Shown: one piece after another, positions 35,201-47,302 of the stretch
How positions within the stretch are numbered: the stretch's first letter is position 1
How the letters are laid out: every line of letters starts with the position of its first letter
NCBI GenBank assembly: GCA_007922195.1
Contig: ML681981.1
Span: 9,130,318 to 9,194,317, forward strand
Length of the DNA: 64,000 nucleotides
Origin: Podocnemis expansa
Lineage: Eukaryota; Chordata; Testudines; Podocnemididae
Reading direction: 5' to 3'
Program-made: the position numbers and the translations under genes
The notes under the pieces: model-generated
What the model saw: only the letters and a program-made list of their open reading frames with translations
Database searches by the model: none
Told to the model about the DNA's origin: nothing

Positions 35201-35774
35201 CAGGGGCATCACTACACAAATATTAGGGGGGGGGGCTCCTGCCCCCCCCCCCCCCCCCGGGCCCCCCTTCCCCTCCCCCCCCCCCCCCCCACTGGTTCCC
35301 CAAGCCCTTCCCAACACCTTGCACCCAGCAGCCCCCTGAGCCCTTCCCTAGCTCCCTGGTCCCTCCGCTGGTCCCCGCTGCCCCTGGCCAACTCCCTCCA
35401 CCATGCCCTTCCCTGCCAGACCAGCGTGCATGCCTCTGGCCCCCTCTCCCCCGTCTCCCTTACCTGGCTACCAGAGGGAGAGTGGGGCCACAGCACAGGC
35501 TTAGGCTCCCTGCTTGACTCTGCTCTGAGCAGGCTCAGGCCAGGGTGGGAGTATTAGAAACTCCCAGGTCCAGCCTGGGACAGCTCCCTCCCAGCCAGAA
35601 GACTCTGTCTTCCGGCCAGATAGAGGCCAAGGCTGCCCGCTACCTGGCAGTGTTCCCTGCATGGGGGTGTCACAGTGCACCCCCCTGGAGTTTAGAGGGG
35701 ATACTCAGGGGCTGGCCACAAGTTTTGGGGGGGGGCTGAGGTCCCCTAGAGCCTCCCCCCCAGTGACGCCACTT
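35201..35774. mobile_element. hAT element with exact 8-bp target duplication and GC-rich core
   Basis: Starts CAGGGGCATCACTACAC and ends CCCAGTGACGCCACTT (right end partly decayed). ATATACAT is repeated exactly at 35193-35200 and 35775-35782. The ends match the 25320/26384 family, while the core (CTCCCTTACCTGGCTACC, TCTGAGCAGGCTCAGG, AGAAACTCCCAGG) matches the element at 19184-19749. Long C runs lie at 35240-35290. Frames on both strands are shadows. Confidence 0.9.
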
Positions 35775-35782
35775 ATATACAT

Positions 35783-38700
35783 GATAAATAAATGCAATAG
35801 TTCATAACAATCAAATCTATCATACTGCACCCATCATTTTAAGTTCAATCCATGAAATTCAGATCTGGAGCCAAAATTTCCCACAGTTCATTTGTATTTG
35901 GATCAGAGGTCCTGGCTACCTTTCATTTTTATTAGGAGATACTTTTAAAATAGTGACATGAGAGAGGGGCCCTGAACTAAAACCATTAATGCAAACAGCC
36001 CTGAACTTCAAGGATATTTGGATCTGGAGCTGACCTTCATGACTCAGTCTCATTTTTGAATGAACTAGCCACAAGTTGACTCTCCTGTGCTGGCAGGTAG
36101 TCCAAAATACAATATAGTCCTGTGTACTTTTGCTGCTTTAAGCTTCACATTTGCTTCTGCCATCTCTACTACTAACACATTACTATTCAATTATTGGTAC
36201 CATTCTGTATGGAGTCCATGTGGCAGTACTTGTCCTGATGAATTGAGCAGCTTGAATTTCATTGGTCCTTGATAATGAGATTGAGCCTCACAGAACAATA
36301 AAGTTTGTGAACTAAAAGCTTGTGAACCCACAGGGACTTGTTTGCTAGGTCTTGGCCGGTGTGATATAAAGAAGTCTCTAGATCTCATATATAAATCTTC
36401 ACAATTCCAATTTTAAAAACAAGTATCTTTGATTGTTTCGCTTTGAACAAGAAATAATAAACTGAGATGAATGTGCCTATTCGCAGAAGCTTGCGGCTGT
36501 AAAATAAGAAAACAGCATTGTGTCTACTGTGCTAAGAAAGCAACATCTGCTTTGTGAGATGCTGCTGTTCCAAAGAGTGTCTAATCATGAAAAATATCTG
36601 ACTGTTACAAAAGTCAATTAAATTTACAGTTGTATAGTGTAGAAAAAGCTTGTGATAATTACAGGAGAAAGAGTGGAATTATTGGTTTTCTTCATGTTTT
36701 GTTCCAGTGCCTGATGGCAGATTAATCACTGCCTACTGACTCTTCCTTTGCAAAGTTTTAGTCACAGAAATTGATGCCTAGCTGGTAGCTACTGCATTAA
36801 AGACAGTAACTCCTGCCTACCTGCATATTTGCGCTTTGAAGGTAATAAAGACAGTCTTGTTTAACCTTTGACTTTTACGCTGTGATCAAGATGACTTTGG
36901 TTGAGAGATAAATTTCTTCATCTGTATTTCTATTATAAGCAAATATGATGAAAAATGAAACACTGATTTGTATTCTAAGTATTACTTCTTCATAGCTGTG
37001 ATCTCAATATAATGCCAAAGTTTAGTGCAAATACCATAGGTAGTCCTTGGAGACTGTGAAATATAAAGCATGTTTGAATTATTTGCAAAGACCGCAGATA
37101 TCTAAAGTCAAATTAAACAAAGACGGCCTTTTTCTTTTTAAACACAGTGACTAACCTGGCTAACAATTAGATTTGACAGACCATATGCTTACAGAATTGT
37201 TCTGAACTCAGATACTTGATCTCAATGAAGCCAGTGGAGCTTCTTGAGTGAGTAAGAACTATCTAGTGAGGTTCCAGAATCAGGCCTTACAAAAGAACAT
37301 GGTATAAGTTTTGGAATTTGATCTTAAATAAAAATGATTACATAAGAGAAGGTACATTTATTTACAGTTCAACCATTAATGAAGTAATTGATATGAACTC
37401 ACTGCAATTTTTTGGCATGTGTAGGTCTGTAAAATTCCCGTATAGTCACATTAGGTTGAGGGGTGCCATTTAGAGGGGTGGCGAGGCTCTTGCTTGTCCC
37501 TCCCCTTGAGTTTTGTATAGAAGGTCTGATTGTGGTCCACCTTCTAGCTCCAGGTGGGGCCCTTAACTGCAGTGCAGCCTGAGTGTGGAAAGCGAGTTCA
37601 TTGGCTTACAAATAGAGGCAGGGGGATTAAGAAGAGAAAAGGCTGGTGATTAAATTAATTATCAGGAAGATGTTATATGAGCCTTGAAAAGGAGAGGGGC
37701 AAGGAGTGTTGGAGAGAGAATACAAAGGAGTCAGAAGTACTACAGCCAAACCCTCTTAGCTAAGGCTACATTTGGAAAAGAGGGATATGTGACGGGGACA
37801 GATGAAATGATGGGGCTAAAAACAATAGAAGGGATAGCAACAGAATAAATCCCAGCTATACTCCTATGTTACTTACATGGCTGCATCCCTATAGTATCTA
37901 ACTTACTTTTCCACACAGCCCTTCTGTGAAATAGAGCAGTGTTGTTATCCAATTGTACAGATGTGACACTGAGGCACCTAGAAATTAAGGACCAGGTTTT
38001 CAAAGGAATTTAGACAGCTAATAGGATTTTCAAAAGTGTTTAAAATATGCAGTGCTTTGTAAACCCCACTTGATGTTTAGTTGCATCTATGGGTGCCTAA
38101 AAATCTTGGCAACTTTGTCCCTCATGCACTGGCCTGAGGTCAGATAAGCAGTCTACCGGTGAAGTAGGACCCAAAGATGCATAACCAAAGAATGTTGCAC
38201 TTAGGGCATGTTTCGACTGGAACGTGCACCTTACAATAGCTAGTGCCTGAGGCGAGTGGCATGGAGCATGCAATTTAGTGGAGCAGTTCAATGGAGCTGC
38301 TTTGGCACGCCTGGAGCAAAGTCCCATTCACCCCACCCTACTTACAGCTCTGGAACCCAGGTCTCTTCGGGCTAACTCCTACTCTCTGGACAACCCTCTC
38401 TCTTTGCTGCAGGTTGTAGAAAAAGAGGACTTTGACAGATGGGAGCAAAACCAAGACAACTACTTCTCTGAGACTCCAGTGAAGAAGCCCAAACAATTGG
38501 AAAGGATGTCAGGGTTGACATGGTTAAAAGCAGCACAGAAGTCAGGGAGGATGAAGAAAGAAAACAAGACTCAGATGAGAAGAAATCACTTAACTTACAA
38601 GTGTGGCAGCTTCTGTCTCACACTGGGTTGTAGAGCAATGACCGTTGTGGAGGATTCTTAGGACTTAAGCTGTATTCAGGCCTATTCCAGAATAATAGCT

Positions 38701-41700
38701 ACAGGCTTAAAGAGACTTGATATAAATGCATGACCTTAGACTGACCTTATGTCAATAAGACCACAAGATTACTGTACAAGATCTTGTGCCAATAGGTGAT
38801 ATGATGGAAAAATAGACGGCAATAGATTTCAAAACACCTGATTGTAGCATCACAGAATGTTCTATTCTAATAGCAGGTTACCCTAGAAACAGGTTGATGT
38901 AAATGTTAATAACACACTAATAAGGAAAAAGAGAATGATGAAAACCATCTATAGAAAATGGGGCACCCCAAAGTAATAGGGTGTGAAGTACAGCTAAGGG
39001 AAAAGAAGTTTAAACACTCATGCTTATGTGCAAGGTGTTAGGTATGGTCAATATGAAACAGAGTCCTTGTTTGGATTAAAGCGGGAAGACCCAAGGAAAG
39101 ACCCCAGCAGGAACCACACTTTATCGATGAACACCTGTTGAGAGATGCACCAGACTTTATGTTATTCTAGGGGATGTGACTATGAATACAACATTGGCTA
39201 TTGCTTGGGCTCTTTCAGATTGGATAGACATGTATATGAGTGTAAAGTAAAATTTAAAATCCAAGCAAGACTGTTTACTTCTAACTGAATTTGTGGTCAC
39301 TATATTCATTCTTTGTCCATGTGTGTGTCCTACTGACTGGAGTGGCGCATGACTGTGAATGCCTTCCTCAGGGCAAGCTGTCAAAACAGGGGCAGACACC
39401 TCAAGCTGATGGCAATTTTTATAGTTAGATTTCACCAAGTCAGTGACAGTTGTGAACTCCTGGATTATTATATCAGTCTCACCATGGAATCACAGACAGT
39501 CTCCTTAGATTCTTCAGTCTACTTTGCCATCCAGGCAAGATGGACTTGGTAATAAATGATTACTTAGGCCAAATATCATACACTGTTCAGGTTGCTTCCA
39601 GTCCCAAGAGACCAGTCACTTACCCCCGAATCAATTGATATGCTATAGCTTACATCAAAGACAATGCCAGTAGCCAATTCTGTAATGAATCATTTAAAAA
39701 TTTATTAACTAGAAAAAGAAATGAGCTTTACTTAAAAGTTAAATTAAGTAAACATATACACAAATGAGTTGCAGTGTAAATCCTGAGTGACAGAGTTGTA
39801 GTGATCTGTCCATTCAAAGTGTCTTCGCAGATGGACCTAGGATGCAACTCCTGGCCCTGGGGAGCTCTCATTTCAGTTTAGTGTCTCTGTTCCTGTGAGC
39901 ATTCAAACAGCAAAGAGATAGAAAAATTTTCCTGTGTCTCTGTTCTAATTCCTTTATTTAGTCTCCACATCCATAGGACATACTTCCTGGCACATAGCTT
40001 TGCCAACACGCAATAGATACTTCAGTGTTCCTTGCTGGCCCATCTGAATTTGATTGATCCCCCTGCCCCTGTAGGAGAACTAACACTCCCATCTGAGTTC
40101 ACAAGTCTAAAGCAAATATTTTCAAAGTCATAAAGCACAACTTATTTCAGTATATCATGGAACAGACGTTACAAATGAGATTAATGCATGCAACAGTTTA
40201 CAAACATTACACAGAGTCAAAACACTAAATACATTTTTATAAGGCTAATACCTATTTTGAGCAACACTGACATACAAGTAAAATAGTGTGGTACAGAGCT
40301 ATGAGTTTGTCAGTTCTTAGCTAATGTCTGGGGTTTGGCAAGAGCTGGCACTCAGCCTGCCAGCATCAGAGTATGATCCTAAGAGTCTCCCAGTCTAAGA
40401 GAATTGTAAAGGATAACTTTCATCTTGTTGATTTGGAAACTGTAGCAAGAGGAGCTGACTGCATTGTTAACACAGAACCATCAATTCAGATCAAATAAAG
40501 AAAGTCTATACCTTCCTACAGATGTCCTTCTCTCCTCAGCAGCACAACTTGTGAAGAAACAGTGATAACAGAGTGACCATTTACATGCTCCTCCTCAAAA
40601 ACTGGAGAGCACCCAAGGAGAGAGGCAGTGCTCTAGAGAAAGCACACCCTGCTTCCCTACACCAAGAAGTGCTACCTCTATTAAGTCCCCCTAGTTGCAT
40701 TAAAGCAAAGGAGATGATCTGACCCTGTGTAAGTTTAGTGTGCATTGCTTGGGGATGAATTTAATGCACAGAATATCAGATTATATTTTAATAGCAGCAG
40801 ATGGCTTTTTAGACACATAAAGCATTAGCATTATTATTTTAATCGCATCACAGGCATCTGCCCCATTAGCCTTCACACAGGCTCTTTATATATTTGTAGT
40901 TTATAAAAATTTTCCAGGACATCAGAACCTGTCTTTGAATGCTCTCTTTGAGGATTCTGGAGGGGAAAGAAACAAAGATTCCAAATCCACAAATAAAAGC
41001 AGAAGAGCTGCTATTCACTCCCGAACCACACCTGAGGACTGGAAAGCTACAAGAGCAGAGAAAACAAACCACTGAACACAAAGAACAAAAACACACTCAG
41101 CTGCAGACTGCCTCTTCACCTATTCCCTATAATGAACATTTTCAGCACTGTCTGTGCAGGCTGCATCTATGCTATTCAGCTGTGAGAACAGCTGCATTGC
41201 CCTTACTGCACAGTGTGAAGAAACAAGCTGGTGGAGAGCTACTAAAACTTTGAGACAGATATTCAGAGCCACGCTGGCTTAAGTTTCATCAGAATCTGCA
41301 GGACTCTAAAAGTAGCACTTTTTACTTAACTTTCATTGACCAAGGTACAGTGGGGCAGACCATTCTTTGAAAACTACAACAAAATATAAATAAAGCCGCT
41401 TTAGCTACTCAGCGTTAACCCAAAACTGCAAGCCACTTATCTTAAGAAATCAGACTGAAGGTGCTAGCAGAAAGTTCCCTTTTCTGACTTTATGTGATTG
41501 AGATGATTTTTTGTTTAATTTGCAGTTTTCTTGTATCTGTGGTTAAGACTACTGTAATCACACCCATATTTATTGAATGAAGAGCCCCCCCTTATTGGTA
41601 TATCACCCTCTACCCTTTACCAAAGCAGGCACTAAACCACTAGTCTTTATACACAAGAAGCTTCCACTCCACCTCTAAATAAGCAAAAGACAAGATCCCT

Positions 41701-42769
41701 CCCATCACTCAAGACAAAATTAGGAATGACACCTAGTTCCCTGCTGGCTGAGGCATCTTTTCCCGTAAGGCTGTGATTAGCCATCTTTGACGGATACAGT
41801 GAATGCCTCAGCTTGCTGGTACACATACAGCAGATCAAATATTTTCACTAGGGAAGCATTTTTTCTCTCATCAGAGGAACAGCAGAATTCACCTATTTCC
41901 CTCTACCACCAACAAATCCCCACTCCATGAAATCCTACCTTAGTCATCACAATTTGAGGAGTTGATGAAGATGTATCTGGCAGATTCATGCTCTTTAAGA
42001 GAACTGACATGAGCAAGATTTAGAGTTTAGGACACAATCCTGTAAAGGGCTGAGGCACTCCTGACTTCAAAGAGAGATGAGAGTGAAAGTCATCTCAAGG
42101 GCTTGGGCCGTAAAGCAGACCTCATCAAATCCTATTAAAAACTTCTTCATGGGACAAATACAATATCAATTACAACTATAAATGCTTAGAAGAGAGGACC
42201 ATGAGACTGAAACAATATCAGCTGCAAATATTTGGCACATCAATCACTAACTCTTGAAGAGGGCCCCGTCCTGCTCCTGTTGAAGTCAACTGGAAACAGT
42301 AGCAGACCAAAGTGTTTCCATTACAGTTCTGATACACTTCCTGCATACTGATTTGAGATGTTTTATTACTGCTTCATAGCAACTGATAAATAAAAAAATT
42401 TCCCTCTGTTTCCACCTAACAAAATGAAAGGAATGAGGGAAGGACCATAAAAGTCCACTTGTCACCGCCTATTGCTTTGCTAATGACTCTCTTGTTCAGA
42501 CAAGCAGCATGGAGTAAACAAAGTGATGAGATGAAAAGAAATCCACATGCCTTTTCATCACTCAAGCTGAAAAATCAAACACACTTTTGAGAGAGGTAGA
42601 TTGATCACAGGTTTTGAATTGGTTCATGACACATCCTTCCTCTGTGGAAAAAGTATTCCTATGACCACCCAGAAGGATATTGCTTTTATTATAGTGATGC
42701 ACAATACAATGTATACTTACTTGGCAAGTATAGCACCTGAGTAGAAATTCAGTTGTATCATATTTGATG
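35783..42769. other. Long repeat-poor stretch, nothing recognised
   Basis: Over about 7 kb I see no gene or transposon that I can name. The largest + frame, 38278-38661 (127 codons from its Met), contains acidic and Lys-rich segments but no known domain. The frame at 40939-41253 is similar in quality. Base composition is even and AT-leaning. A stretch of this length without recent insertions may contain conserved non-coding elements; that is a guess until aligned with other species. Confidence 0.4.
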
Positions 42770-43338
42770 TTTGTGCCCACCAGGGCCTGATGATATGCAC
42801 CCTAGAATACCCAAGGCACTACCCCAGAAGCTATCTGAGTCATTGGCTATTACCATTGAAAACTCATGGGAGACTGGAGAGGTCCCAGAGGACTGGAAGA
42901 GAGCAAACATAGTATCCATCTATAAAAAGGGAAATAAGGACAACCCAGGAAATTATAGACCAGTCAGTTTAACAGCTGTACCAGGAAAAATAAAGGTGCA
43001 AATAATTAAGGAATCTATTAGCCAACATCTAGAAGAGAATAAGGTTCTAAGTGACAGTCAGTGTGGATTTTTCAAGAACAAATCATGTCAGACCAACCTG
43101 ATAGCTTTCTATGACCGGGTAACAAGTCTTGTGGCTAGAGGCGAAGTGATAAATGTGGCATATCTAGACTTTAGCAAGGCTTTTGATACAGTCTGGCATC
43201 ACCTTCTCATTAACAAATTAGCTGGGATGGAGCTACTAGAAAATGGATGAAAAAATTGGTTGGATAACCACTCAGAAAGAGTAGTTATGAATGGTTCACA
43301 GTCATGCTAGAAGGGCATAATGAGCATGGTACTGCAGG

Positions 43339-43485
43339 CAGCACTGGAACTAGGTATTTTGGCACCTGGGGTGCACCATAGCAAACAGCACAGAACATGT
43401 GCCCCACAACTGAGCAGTCAAATGGAGCCACTCGATATGGCACCCAGGTCAAAGCCCTGCTTGCCTTGCCCTACTTATGGCCCTG
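43339..43485. mobile_element. Small hAT-like insert inside CR1
   Basis: The CR1 text breaks at 43338 and resumes at about 43490 (GGGATCAGT...). The insert starts CAGCACTGGAACTAGG and ends TTATGGCCCTG. ACTGCAGG (43331-43338) and ACTTCTGG (43486-43493) agree at six of eight bases, as expected for an aged duplication. Confidence 0.6.
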
Positions 43486-43839
43486 ACTTCTGGGATCAGT
43501 TATCAGTCCAGTTCTGTTCAATATTTTCAGCAATGATTTAGATGATGGCATAAAGAGTACACTTATAAAATTTGCTGATGACAGCAAGCTGGGAGGGGTT
43601 GCAAGTGCTTTGAAGGATAGGATCACAATTCAAAATAATTTGGACAAACTGTAAAATGGTCTAAGGTAAACAGAATAAAATTCAGTAAAGACAAGTGCAA
43701 AGTACTCCAGTTAGGAAAGACCAATCCACTGCATATATACAAAATGGGCAGTGACTGCCTAGGAAGGAATACTGTGGAAAGGGATCTGGGTGTCTTAGTG
43801 GACCACAACCTAAATATGAGTCAGTGTAATACTGTTGCA

Positions 43840-43868
43840 AAATAAATAAATAAATAAATAAATAAGTA
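43840..43868. repeat. (AAAT)n microsatellite
   Basis: About seven AAAT units within the CR1 copy, where CR1 normally continues its reading frame. Confidence 0.9.
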
Positions 43869-44236
43869 AAAAGCAGCAAACATTGTTCTGGGACGTATCA
43901 ACAGTAGTATTGTAAGACTGACATGATAAGTAATTCTTTCACTCCACTCAGCCCTGATTGGGCCTCAGCTGGAGTATTTTGTTCAATTTTAGTTGCCTCG
44001 TTTCAGGAAAGAAATGGACAAATTGAAGGAAGTCCAAAAAAGAGCAACCTGAATGATTAGAGGTCTGGGACACTTGACTTATGGGGTAAGATTGAAAGAG
44101 TTGGGTTTGTTTAGACTGGAAAAGAGGAGACTGAGAGGGGATTTGTTAACAGTTTTCAAGTACCTAAAAGGCTTGCACGAGGAGGAGGGATGATCTTTAT
44201 GATCTCTCATGGTCCCTTCCAGTTTCTGTGACTCCA

Positions 44237-44965
44237 GGCTGTGCATTGACATATCCCCAAGACTGTCTTGTTGAGATTATTAGCCCTAAAGAACAGAAGG
44301 TCAATGAAATTTGAAATGAATAAAAACATTCTACAGCTATTCCACAGTATCCTGAATATGGGCCAGCTACCTTTTTCTCCTCAACACAGGATTTGTCACA
44401 TCAGACTTTCAAAAATATGACAAATGGCAAAAAATTTGATGGCAGCTGTTTTCTAGGGTGCATGGGGTATATGTGGTCACCCATTTTACACAGAACTTTA
44501 TTTGTAATGTTTTTATACCAATAAAAGAATTTTCTGGACCCCCCACAAAAAGCCCAGGTGAAGCACACACGGACTGTGGAGCAGCTAATGTCAAAAGTTA
44601 AAATGATTCTCTTTGAAATAAGAGATTCTGATAAACAGAGGCAGATTGATGATATTCTGTTTCCATAAATATTTTACCTTAGCACAGGGTTCATACCGTT
44701 TACTCTCACTGGATATTTTATGGTTTGAAATTAATTAAACCTTCCAGACTTTCTCCACACCAATTTTTTCAATGTCGATTAGATAAATAATATGCCCATT
44801 CAAGCTTTAATGTGACTTTTAATTTGACATGCAAGGATGAAGGAATAAGTTTTTACTACAGATATCTGAAAAGCTGACCAAGTTCCTAGTTATAAAGTTA
44901 GAGATATCTAAGTTTTTGAAAACGAGTTTATTCCAATGCATCGTCAGTTTTTTGTGACATCTGCA
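44237..44965. other. Unassigned stretch
   Basis: No gene or repeat is recognised. Confidence 0.4.
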
Positions 44966-45290
44966 AGTAAATACAAACAAGAAATCCTGTGGCAGTTAAA
45001 GACTAGTGATTTTATTTATTGCATAAGCTTTCATGGGAGAAAATCCCACTGTTCCCCAGTGTTTGAATTTTAACAACTGCTTTGATTTGCTGTTGCAGTG
45101 TGAGCTGATCCCATGACATACACTCACCTGCATTTATTTCCCCCTTCTTCAAAGCATCTGACGAAGTGGGATTTTCTCCCACAAAAGCTCAGGCAATAAA
45201 TAGATTTGTTAGTCTTTAAGTGCCACAGGACTCCTTGTTTGTTTTACTGAACAAGACTAACATCACTGCCCCTTTGGAACTAGTAAATAC
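44966..45290. mobile_element. Short PLE-derived element with inverted ends
   Basis: The left arm reads ACAAGAAATCCTGTGGCAG...GACTAGTGATTTTATTTATTGC, then ATAAGCTTTCATGGGAG. The right arm is its inverse: GACGAAGTGGGATTTTCTCCC, AATAAATAGATTTGTTAGTC, GTGCCACAGGACTCCTTG and the tail CTGAACAAGACTAACATCAC. About 130 bp between the arms recall the PLE 3' region (CACCTGCATTTATTTCCCCC). It has no coding sequence. Confidence 0.8.
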
Positions 45291-45476
45291 AGTTTGTTTT
45301 CATTCTTAGTTTGGTGTTTTGAGAGAACATATGATATTCTTATCACTTTAGACTGTATTTTTAGACTTTCTACAGTAGGGTGTGTACTAGTCACAAAAGT
45401 GCAGTTTTTTCCTTTAACCTTTTGGTCACATTCCTCACAATTGTTCCCTTTTGATTTACATTTTCCCACTGTAAGG

Positions 45477-45763
45477 GCTGATCTACACTGGTGTGAGTGG
45501 TTATCAAGAGATATGCAAGCTACTTAACAGAGCTAACATACCTCATTGACATACTTTCATTGATGCTCTTTAACGTCTTCATGGTTTTGTGTCAATTGCA
45601 GCTGGTTTTCTGCTGATGCAGCCTTAAGTCTTTCACAGAGATGGAGTAATGGTATCAACTAAAGAGCACTTTTCCCATTGACTGAGCTGGTCTGCAAGAC
45701 CTCTTTAAGTGATCCCACTCTATCAATCACTGTAGAGCCCACAGTGGAGACATACCCATAGTG
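45477..45763. mobile_element. MITE of a third type
   Basis: Starts GGGCTGATCTACACTGGTG and ends CACAGTGGAGACATACCC. The interior AGATATGCAAGCTACTTAA recurs as AGATATGCAAGTTACTTAA at about 58529, inside the Gypsy element, so the two belong to one family. Target duplication unclear. Confidence 0.65.
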
Positions 45764-46015
45764 AAATTGAATACTTCTTTTCATATTTCACCTACTTATG
45801 GCTGTTATTTAAAGACTTCAAATGATAGGTTTTAGAACCTGGGTACACTGCTAATTGTCAAGGAAGGACAATGAAGTAATCCAGAGGCATTAATGGTGCA
45901 AAGCTTATGATCATGCTGTGCACAAACATCCCAGTGTTGTTCAACATGACAATCAGAGAGAAACAAACATTTCCCCAGTTTTAATAGAGGGGTTTGTAGA
46001 CATTAGCAGTGTTCC
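45764..46015. other. Unassigned stretch
   Basis: Nothing recognised. Confidence 0.4.
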
Positions 46016-47302
46016 TAGGGTGGCCAGATAGCAAGTGGGAAAAATCAGGACAGATAGTTGGCACTAGTAGGCACCTATATAAGAAATAGCCCCAAGTATC
46101 ACAACTGTCCTTATAAAATAGAGCAGCAGTTCCCAGCCTTTTCTCTGCCATGGCACACCTTGATACGTTCAAAATTTTTGAGGCACACTACCATTAAAAA
46201 ACTCATGAATATTCAAATTAACTCAAATCACTTATGAATATTCATGAACCATGGCACAGTGTTTTGGAAATGCTGCTATGTGGAGTAGTAGGGGTAGCAG
46301 AGCAAGGGTGGCAAAACAGGGGAGGTCAGAAGTCATGTGCAGTGGCAGGAGTGAGTGCGGGGAGTGCAGCAGGGCAGGGGTGGCAGAAGAGGACAAGGGC
46401 AGCCATGTGGGGAACAGCACAAGGGCGACAAGAGAGGGGAGAGGAAGGGAGAACAAGAGTGGCTTTGTCAGGGGGCAGGGGGAACCTGGGGAACGGGAAG
46501 GTCGGGCAGGGGAACATGGCGCAGCACCTACTTCCCCCTTCTCCACAGTGGCTCCCTGCCACCCAGGGCAAATCCTCACCCCACTGCTGCTCCCTCACAC
46601 CCCAGTGGGTCCCATCCTCCCACCCCCAGCCCCATGCTGCCTGTGATGGACCCTCCCATCACTGCAGGGGCCAGAACTAGGCCTCCAGCCCCCAGCTACA
46701 CCCCCCCACAACCACCCCACTCCCCAGCTACAAACCCCCAATCAAACAGCCACCCCACAACCCCAGCTACACACCCTCTGCTACACATCCACTCCCACCC
46801 ACCTCGCTACACACACACCTGCCCCGCACAACCCCCAGCAGCCCTCCCCTCAAAAGTCCTTACCTGGGCTGTTTGCAGGCTGCCTGACACAAGCCGCTCT
46901 GCCCTGCAGGGGGAGATTCACACACTCCTGGCCTCCTGCAGCAATCTGCTGGCTGGGCTAAAGGTGGACCGGGGTTTAAGGTGGAGCCACCAAAACACTA
47001 CTTTCCAGCTGCTCGTGCTATTTTTAGGGGGACCCCTGGAAGTCCACATTCTGGTGCCTTCTTCTATTTTTAGGGGGGCTAGAACGCTGCCTACCTAAAA
47101 ATAGGGGGCCCTGGAACTGTGTTCTGGTTCCTTTCCCCTTACTTTAACCCCTGCCTTTTCCCAGCCCTGCACAGCCTGTGAGGCTGGGCTAAGCAGGGAG
47201 GGAACTTTAATGCCAGCTCTTGGGGATGCTCGCAGCACACTTTGGGTGTTGCTGTGGCACACTGGTTGGGAACTACTGAAATAGAGACATCTGGTCACCC
47301 TA
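46016..47302. mobile_element. TA-flanked short element split by a hAT
   Basis: The left part TAGGGTGGCCAGATAGCAAG (46016 on) and the right part ACATCTGGTCACCCTA (47287-47302) are inverted repeats, and both ends carry TA, which fits a mariner-like non-autonomous element of about 125 bp. A 1155-bp hAT has been inserted between ATAAAATAGAG and ACATCTGG. The family assignment is inferred from the ends only. Confidence 0.75.
46124..47278. mobile_element. hAT element with exact 8-bp target duplication and GC-rich interior
   Basis: The ends CAGCAGTTCCCAGCC and GGTTGGGAACTACTG are inverted repeats. AAATAGAG is repeated exactly at 46116-46123 and 47279-47286. The interior is G-rich then C-rich, with CTATTTTTAGGGGG units near 47020-47110 like those in 19184-19749. 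The right end of that other family (ACTTTAACCCCTG) is visible at 47141-47153. A second, partial element is therefore probably nested inside. The 247-codon frame at 46355-47098 is proline-rich repeat translation, not a gene. Confidence 0.88.

Larger units (their letters stand above)
42770..44236 (+). mobile_element. CR1 LINE fragment, plus strand, with a small hAT insert
   Basis: The frame 42771-43250 starts at PGPDDMHPRIPK and runs through EDWKRANIVSIYKKG, NPGNYRPVSLT, SQCGFFKNKSC and YLDFSKAFDTVWH (RT motif A with its Asp). A stop follows at 43248. The RT motif C FADDSKLGG lies at 43571-43597 in another frame. The C-terminal text continues to about 44170, and the 3' end TGGTCCCTTCCAG lies near 44210. 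An AAAT repeat sits at 43840-43868. It lacks the endonuclease domain and has frame breaks; dead but the longest CR1 copy in the window. Confidence 0.9.

Noticed and set aside
38278..38661. 127-codon + frame with Lys-rich segments
   Set aside because: No domain recognised and no second line of support; length is within chance expectation.
46232..47098. 247-codon + frame and overlapping frames
   Set aside because: Inside a hAT element with exact target duplication; composition is simple Pro/Ser/His-rich repeat text and no transposase motif is present.
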